The notes under the pieces are model-generated. The model saw nothing but the letters and a program-made list of their open reading frames with translations. It was not told the origin of the DNA and ran no database searches. Source: Paenibacillus sp. HW567 (GTDB taxonomy: Bacteria > Bacillota > Bacilli > Paenibacillales > Paenibacillaceae). From it: 64,000 nucleotides of DNA. The position numbers and the translations under genes are program-made. Location: NCBI RefSeq assembly GCF_000374185.1, contig NZ_KB910518.1, positions 3,605,687 through 3,669,686 of the forward strand, in the 5' to 3' direction. Of the stretch, positions 59,945 through 64,000 are shown one piece after another. Numbering within the stretch: position 1 is the stretch's first letter; each line of letters starts with the position of its first letter.

Positions 59945-59963
59945 CAAGATAAATGACTAGACT

Positions 59964-61295
59964 TTACTGCTGAGCCGAGCCGAATTGAATCCAGGCTTTT
60001 TGAATTTCGTCGATGGCTTGGTCTTTGGTTTTGCTGCCGCCGATATAAGCCTGCATCAATTCACCGAATTTCTGGTGGAACGTATCCAGCGAATAGTTGA
60101 CCGACAGGTCGCCGGATTTCTCGGTTTTGAGGATTTCGTTCATTTCCTTAGGCATCTGCAGGTCAGGCATTGGGGCATCCTTGATCGGCGGGATAACCTT
60201 AGCCACTGTGGAGAACCAGCTCTTGCCGTAGTCGGACGTGTACAGCCAGTTGAAGAAATCAATTGTTTCCTTGACTACAGGGGAATCCTTGTTGATGCGC
60301 AGCGCCTGGTCCGCACCGGTGATAATCTGGGATTGCTCTGGTTTGTCACTTACCGGATAACCTGCGATGCCAAGGTCAAAGTCAGGGGTGATTTTCTTGA
60401 TCGCTTCCTCATCCCATGCGCCTTTCCCGGTCATAAACGCTGCTTTGCCAAGGGCAAAGTCACTGACTTCAGCATTGCTGTCGCGTTCCAGAGGCTTGTC
60501 TGTTCCGTGCTTCACAGTAGTGTCAATGAAGTTGAAGAAGTTGTTGTACAGCACCGGATGATCCTTGAACGTGGTTTTGCCGGCGATAAAGTTGCCTACA
60601 AGCGTCTTGGCGTCAATTCCGGCATCCGTAGCAGCCGCATCCACGAAGTGCTGGAAGATGTGCTTCCAGACCCACCATTCCTTATAAGCGTTGGCGAACG
60701 GGGTGATGCCCTTGGCTTCCAGCTTGGTGATGGCATCGTCCATTTGTGCGGTAGTCTTTGGAACCTCAGTGATTCCTGCATCGGCCAGCAGCTTTTTGTT
60801 ATACATCAGGACGAACAGGTTGCCTTTGACCGGAAGTCCCAGCACTTTGCCGTCCGAGGAGGTCATATTGGAGCGGACCGCATCGGTCATTGCTGCTGCC
60901 AGCGGTTCATTCGTCAGATCGGCACTGTATTCGGCAAAGGTGTCAATATCTCCGCCGGCTGTAGTCTGGAATACGTCAGGTGTGCTGCCTGCGGCAATTT
61001 TGGATTTGAGCACCGTATTGTAGTCCGCCTGCATAATTTCCAGATTGATGGTTACATTCGGCTTCACTTTTTTGTATTCGGCAATGTAAGCGTTGAAGGC
61101 ATCGGTGTACTCTGGAGACGCAGTGAACATATTAATCGTGACAGGCTTGGAGGTATCCGTAGCTGTATTTGCCGCTGCATTTGTTCCCCCTGCGTTGTTA
61201 GCGGCATTATTGGTGTTGTTGCCACCGCAGCCAGCCAGTAGTCCGCCTGCAAGCAGCAGACTTGCGGATAATGCCATAAATCTTTTACCCTTCAT
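59964..61295 (-). CDS. Sugar ABC transporter binding lipoprotein, second copy
   Basis: 443 residues. Lipobox LLAGC near residue 23, an Asn/Ala-rich linker, and a family-1 binding fold (VTINMFTASPEYTDAFNAYIAEYKK; LPVKGNLFVLMYNKKLLADAG; FMTGKGAWDEEAIKKITPDFDLGIAGYP). No permease gene is adjacent. It follows a YesM/YesN-like two-component system, so it is probably either that system's regulated importer component or an accessory sensor subunit. ATG follows AAAAGGGGG. Confidence 0.9.
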   Translation of the reverse strand: MKGKRFMALSASLLLAGGLLAGCGGNNTNNAANNAGGTNAAANTATDTSKPVTINMFTASPEYTDAFNAYIAEYKKVKPNVTINLEIMQADYNTVLKSKIAAGSTPDVFQTTAGGDIDTFAEYSADLTNEPLAAAMTDAVRSNMTSSDGKVLGLPVKGNLFVLMYNKKLLADAGITEVPKTTAQMDDAITKLEAKGITPFANAYKEWWVWKHIFQHFVDAAATDAGIDAKTLVGNFIAGKTTFKDHPVLYNNFFNFIDTTVKHGTDKPLERDSNAEVSDFALGKAAFMTGKGAWDEEAIKKITPDFDLGIAGYPVSDKPEQSQIITGADQALRINKDSPVVKETIDFFNWLYTSDYGKSWFSTVAKVIPPIKDAPMPDLQMPKEMNEILKTEKSGDLSVNYSLDTFHQKFGELMQAYIGGSKTKDQAIDEIQKAWIQFGSAQQ

Positions 61296-61417
61296 GATGT
61301 TGCCCCCTTTTCCTCATGTTTCTTGTGGTCTTGGTGCTATTTTAAATAAAAAGAAAAAGGATAAGAATGTACATAAGTGATCTTATAAGGGTAAAAAAGT
61401 GTGCTGATGTAACCGTT

Positions 61418-63064
61418 TCACTTTTCTCCCTCCAAGTGCAGCAGCCGAAATTCAGAAGGTGAGCATTCATAGTAATTGCGGAACGCCTTGCTGAAATAGT
61501 TCTTGTCCTTGTACCCCAGCATCTCGGAAATATCCTGAATCTTGAGCGCCGGATCGGACAGCAAATCCTTGGCCTTGTCCATTCTGACCTTCTGCACATA
61601 CTCATGAATTCCATACCCGTATTGTCCCTTGAACAGCTTCATCAAGTATTCTCTGCTCAGGAAATATTTATCCGTGAACAGCGATATCTTAATATTCTCG
61701 AAATAGTGGTTATCAATGTATGCTTTAATATTTTCCAGCACACTGCTGCGGTCTCCGGCCAGCGATCTGCTGATTTCTCCGGCGTACACATCCAGAATGT
61801 GGCTCAGCACTCCCTCGAATTGGCCGAAGGCGGCAAAATCACTGAGAATACCAAGCCCGCGCAGCCCCTTGCTTTTGCCGCTGCGCAGCCGCTCTGGAAC
61901 CGCCTCAAGCTGAGTGGCGATATCCCCCAGCAAAATGATGAATTCCTGAATCCGCCGGTCGGCTTCGCCCAGGCTGAAATACTCCGCGGCCTTCCACTTC
62001 CGTGTGAATTCGCTGAGAATGCTCTTGGCGTGGTTGACATTCCCGCTCTCCAGAGCATTCAGAATCATCGGCATCCTCCCTGTCAGGGAAGGGCTGTCCT
62101 TGACAACCGGCTTCGTATTTCTGTCTCCTGAGACCGTATTCTCCTTCAGATTCAGCAGATCAATCCCATCCAGCGCGGCTTTGGCATGCTCGTAGGACGG
62201 GGCAATCTCCATCACATCGCTGTAGGACTGCCCGATACCTCCCGCACAGACCATGCCGAACAGCTCCTTCAAGGTAGAAACTGACTTCTTCATATGATGG
62301 AGCGATAGAAACGCCGCGTCTTCCCCGTAGCTCCCCTTCAAGGTGAAAATCGCAATGAACTCCCGCTCGCTTCTGGGGCTGGCGAAGCTGAAGGCCTCGA
62401 AATGACCGTCGCTGTTCTCGTTGATGACATTGGTTACGGCAAAATGCAGCAAATCCCGGTCCTCATGGAACCGGTCATGGCGCACCTGCTCCAGATTCAG
62501 CATCCGCAGCATGCCTACGGTAAAATAATTGCCCGGTGTGTCCGCACCGATCAGCGGCAGAAAAGCTTCATTGGACTGATTCTTGAAGCTGCGCTCAATG
62601 ATAGAGAGATACATCTTCTCCTTCAGCTTGGGAAGGGACATGTTCAAGGTAATGTTGCGGCTGATGAACTCGCTCTCCTTCTTGCGTTTGGCTTCCAGCA
62701 CATCGACCGCCTTGCGCAGCGCGGCATTCAGATCATTCCGGTTCACCGGCTTCAGCAGGTAATCCACCACCTTGGAGCGGATGGCCTGCCGGGTATATTC
62801 GAAATCGTTGTAGCCGCTGATCACAATCAGCAGCAGATCAGGGAATTCGCGCTCGGCAATTTGCAGGAGCTGGCTTCCGCTGAGCTCCGGCATCTTCATA
62901 TCCACCAGCGCCAGGTCAACCTTGTGCTGCCGCAGAAGCTCCAGCCCCATCTTGCCGTCCGTCGCCTCCAGCACCTGATCAACACCCAGTCCCTTCCAAT
63001 CTCCAAGAATATGAATGGCCTCGCGTAGTGGCTCTTCATCATCAATAATCAGTACCTTGTACAT
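61418..63064 (-). CDS. YesN-type response regulator with AraC domain
   Basis: 548 residues from MYKVLIIDDEEPLREA (ATG at 63064, GGAGGG upstream). Receiver domain with Asp in LALVDMKMPELSG and Lys in LLKPVNRNDL, a long middle region of about 280 residues, and a C-terminal AraC pair of helix-turn-helix motifs (FTDKYFLSREYLMKLFKGQYGYGIHEYV; DISEMLGYKDKNYFSKAFRNYYECSPSEFR). It works with the YesM-type kinase whose gene overlaps it by 23 bases. Likely target: the binding-protein gene just downstream. Confidence 0.92.
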   Translation of the reverse strand: MYKVLIIDDEEPLREAIHILGDWKGLGVDQVLEATDGKMGLELLRQHKVDLALVDMKMPELSGSQLLQIAEREFPDLLLIVISGYNDFEYTRQAIRSKVVDYLLKPVNRNDLNAALRKAVDVLEAKRKKESEFISRNITLNMSLPKLKEKMYLSIIERSFKNQSNEAFLPLIGADTPGNYFTVGMLRMLNLEQVRHDRFHEDRDLLHFAVTNVINENSDGHFEAFSFASPRSEREFIAIFTLKGSYGEDAAFLSLHHMKKSVSTLKELFGMVCAGGIGQSYSDVMEIAPSYEHAKAALDGIDLLNLKENTVSGDRNTKPVVKDSPSLTGRMPMILNALESGNVNHAKSILSEFTRKWKAAEYFSLGEADRRIQEFIILLGDIATQLEAVPERLRSGKSKGLRGLGILSDFAAFGQFEGVLSHILDVYAGEISRSLAGDRSSVLENIKAYIDNHYFENIKISLFTDKYFLSREYLMKLFKGQYGYGIHEYVQKVRMDKAKDLLSDPALKIQDISEMLGYKDKNYFSKAFRNYYECSPSEFRLLHLEGEK

Positions 63065-64000
63065 GTTGTCCCAGCCCTCCCCGCGGTAACCGCATATCCA
63101 TTCGTGTGCCCTGCTCATCGCTGGCAATCGTAAGTCCCGCCTCTTCTCCATATAAGAGCTTCAGGCGTGTATTCAAATTTTTAAGACCGATGCTCTCGTC
63201 CTTCTCTTCGGGTTCCCCGCCGCGGTCTTCCCACTGGATCTGCAGTGAGCTGAGCACCTCTTCAAGCCGCTCCGGGCGGATGCCCGGCCCGTCATCCAGC
63301 ACAGAGATTACGCTGTGAGTAGGTGTAATATGAGCCTCAATCCGAATTGTAACCGTACTGGACACCTTCTCCAGCGCATGCTTGATGCAGTTCTCTACCA
63401 GCGTCTGAATCGACAGCTTGGGAATTCTCAGCGCACGCAAGCTGTCATTCCAGTCATAAGCCACCTGCATGCGGCTCCCGAAACGGGCCTTCTGCAGTGC
63501 CAGATAACGTTCAATATGCTTCAGCTCCTCACTGGCCTGCACCACATCCTTGCCGCTGATGCAATACCTCAGGGTGAGCGCCAGATTATCGACCATTTCA
63601 ACGATATCATCATTGTTATTCTTGAGCGCCTTAGTGGAAATCGCTTGCAGTGCATTGTACAGAAAATGCGGATTGATCTCGGCCTCCAGCGCCTTGAGAA
63701 CAGCGTTTTTCTCGACAATTTTCATTTTATAGCGCTCGTTGATCAGCTCGTTTGTCCGCTCCACCATCTTGTTGAAATGGCGGGACAGATACGCAATCTC
63801 GTCATTCCCCTCCACCACGGCTTCGGCATCGAAGCTGCCGGTGCTGAAGCGTTTCATCTGCAGGGACAGATGCTTCAGCGGACTGGTGATTTTGTTGGAG
63901 GTGAAGCTGACCAGAATAACGGACACAATCAGGAACAATAGACCAATGGAATAGCTTAATAGGCGCGTGGTGGTCGCCGCTTCATAGATTTGTTTGTACG
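63042..64000 (-). CDS. YesM-type sensor histidine kinase, C-terminal part (cut by window edge)
   Basis: The frame is open to the end of the window (the first complete codons read YKQIYEAATTTRLLSYSIGLL), so the N-terminal extracellular part is missing. Visible: a membrane helix (LLSYSIGLLFLIVSVILVSF), HAMP (ITSPLKHLSLQMKRFSTG), the His_kinase domain with INPHFLYNALQAISTKAL (the phospho-accepting His in NPHFLYN) and an ATPase end with VENCIKHAL and SVLDDGPGI. YesM-type kinases respond to extracellular carbohydrates, often with a binding protein. It overlaps the regulator gene by 23 bases. Confidence 0.93.
   Translation of the reverse strand, partial: YKQIYEAATTTRLLSYSIGLLFLIVSVILVSFTSNKITSPLKHLSLQMKRFSTGSFDAEAVVEGNDEIAYLSRHFNKMVERTNELINERYKMKIVEKNAVLKALEAEINPHFLYNALQAISTKALKNNNDDIVEMVDNLALTLRYCISGKDVVQASEELKHIERYLALQKARFGSRMQVAYDWNDSLRALRIPKLSIQTLVENCIKHALEKVSSTVTIRIEAHITPTHSVISVLDDGPGIRPERLEEVLSSLQIQWEDRGGEPEEKDESIGLKNLNTRLKLLYGEEAGLTIASDEQGTRMDMRLPRGGLGQHVQGTDY

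Larger units (their letters stand above)
59620..59963. other. Intergenic region with an inverted repeat
   Basis: 344 bases without a gene. It contains the alpha-galactosidase promoter, the repeat at 59769-59845 and the terminator at 59904-59944. Confidence 0.6.

Noticed and set aside
59985-61241. 418-codon open frame opposite the second binding-protein gene
   Set aside because: Antisense shadow with Phe/Val/Arg-biased composition.
1-64000. CRISPR array, prophage, insertion sequence, tRNA or rRNA genes
   Set aside because: I found no regularly spaced repeats, transposase or integrase motifs, tRNA cloverleaf or conserved rRNA segment. The repeats at 23139 and 59769 lack the spacing and length of CRISPR units.

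Overview
The window reads as chromosome of a spore-forming Firmicute, most likely Paenibacillus or a close relative. The reasons are strong AGGAGG-type ribosome binding sites with frequent TTG and GTG starts, mid-range GC, the dnaE-ytrH-ytrI-ytpI-ytoI neighbourhood, YheC/YheD spore proteins, AbrB preceded by Spo0A boxes, and large families of sugar ABC transporters with YesM/YesN-type regulators. I see no rRNA, tRNA, CRISPR array, insertion sequence or prophage.

Layout. 1-7.9 kb, minus strand: pyruvate kinase (cut by the window edge), acetyl-CoA carboxylase accA/accD, a small unknown, a YutG/PgpA-like protein and DNA polymerase III alpha (dnaE). 8.0-11.4 kb: sporulation genes ytrH and ytrI, a shortened ytpI, a leucine-rich-repeat protein, and the multidomain regulator ytoI. 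11.6-14.4 kb: an iron-siderophore module (binding lipoprotein plus a Btr-like AraC/binding-protein fusion), each gene preceded by a perfect Fur-box palindrome. 15.0-23.0 kb: a LURP-one-like protein, YheA, then a co-directional array of five YheC/YheD ATP-grasp proteins with one GNAT acetyltransferase, followed by an intergenic repeat region that carries a 52-bp copy of part of the last array gene.

23.4-37.5 kb, minus strand: an envelope block with mprF downstream of fetAB, uppP, an ltaA-ugtP glycolipid pair, an integral membrane protein, a BcrAB-like ABC exporter and a two-component system. A phosphoesterase pseudogene lies on the opposite strand. 37.8-41.6 kb: a secreted NlpC/P60 peptidase, a second two-component system and a glycosyltransferase. 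41.8-45.5 kb, plus strand: a small His/Met/Lys-rich secreted protein ending in an LPxTG-like motif, a lipoprotein-type sortase, an amidase-domain protein and a SpoVB-type flippase. 45.5-48.4 kb: a HAD phosphatase, AbrB with three Spo0A boxes, a MarR regulator, and a bactofilin followed by two tiny overlapping membrane ORFs.

48.4-64 kb, minus strand: an alpha-galactoside/sucrose catabolic region. Alpha-galactosidase would release sucrose from raffinose-type sugars, sucrose phosphorylase would split it into glucose-1-phosphate and fructose, and a PfkB kinase would phosphorylate the fructose. An msmEFG-like importer without its own ATPase brings substrate in. Two LacI repressors and matching palindromes supply local control, and a YesM/YesN-like two-component system with a second binding protein lies upstream. 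The gene set resembles the Streptococcus msm (raffinose/melibiose) operon.

The most unusual items are the five-member ATP-grasp array with its GNAT, the small secreted protein paired with a sortase, the two uncatalogued small membrane ORFs behind the bactofilin, the alanine-rich insert in DnaE, and the divergent repeat-rich intergenic regions.
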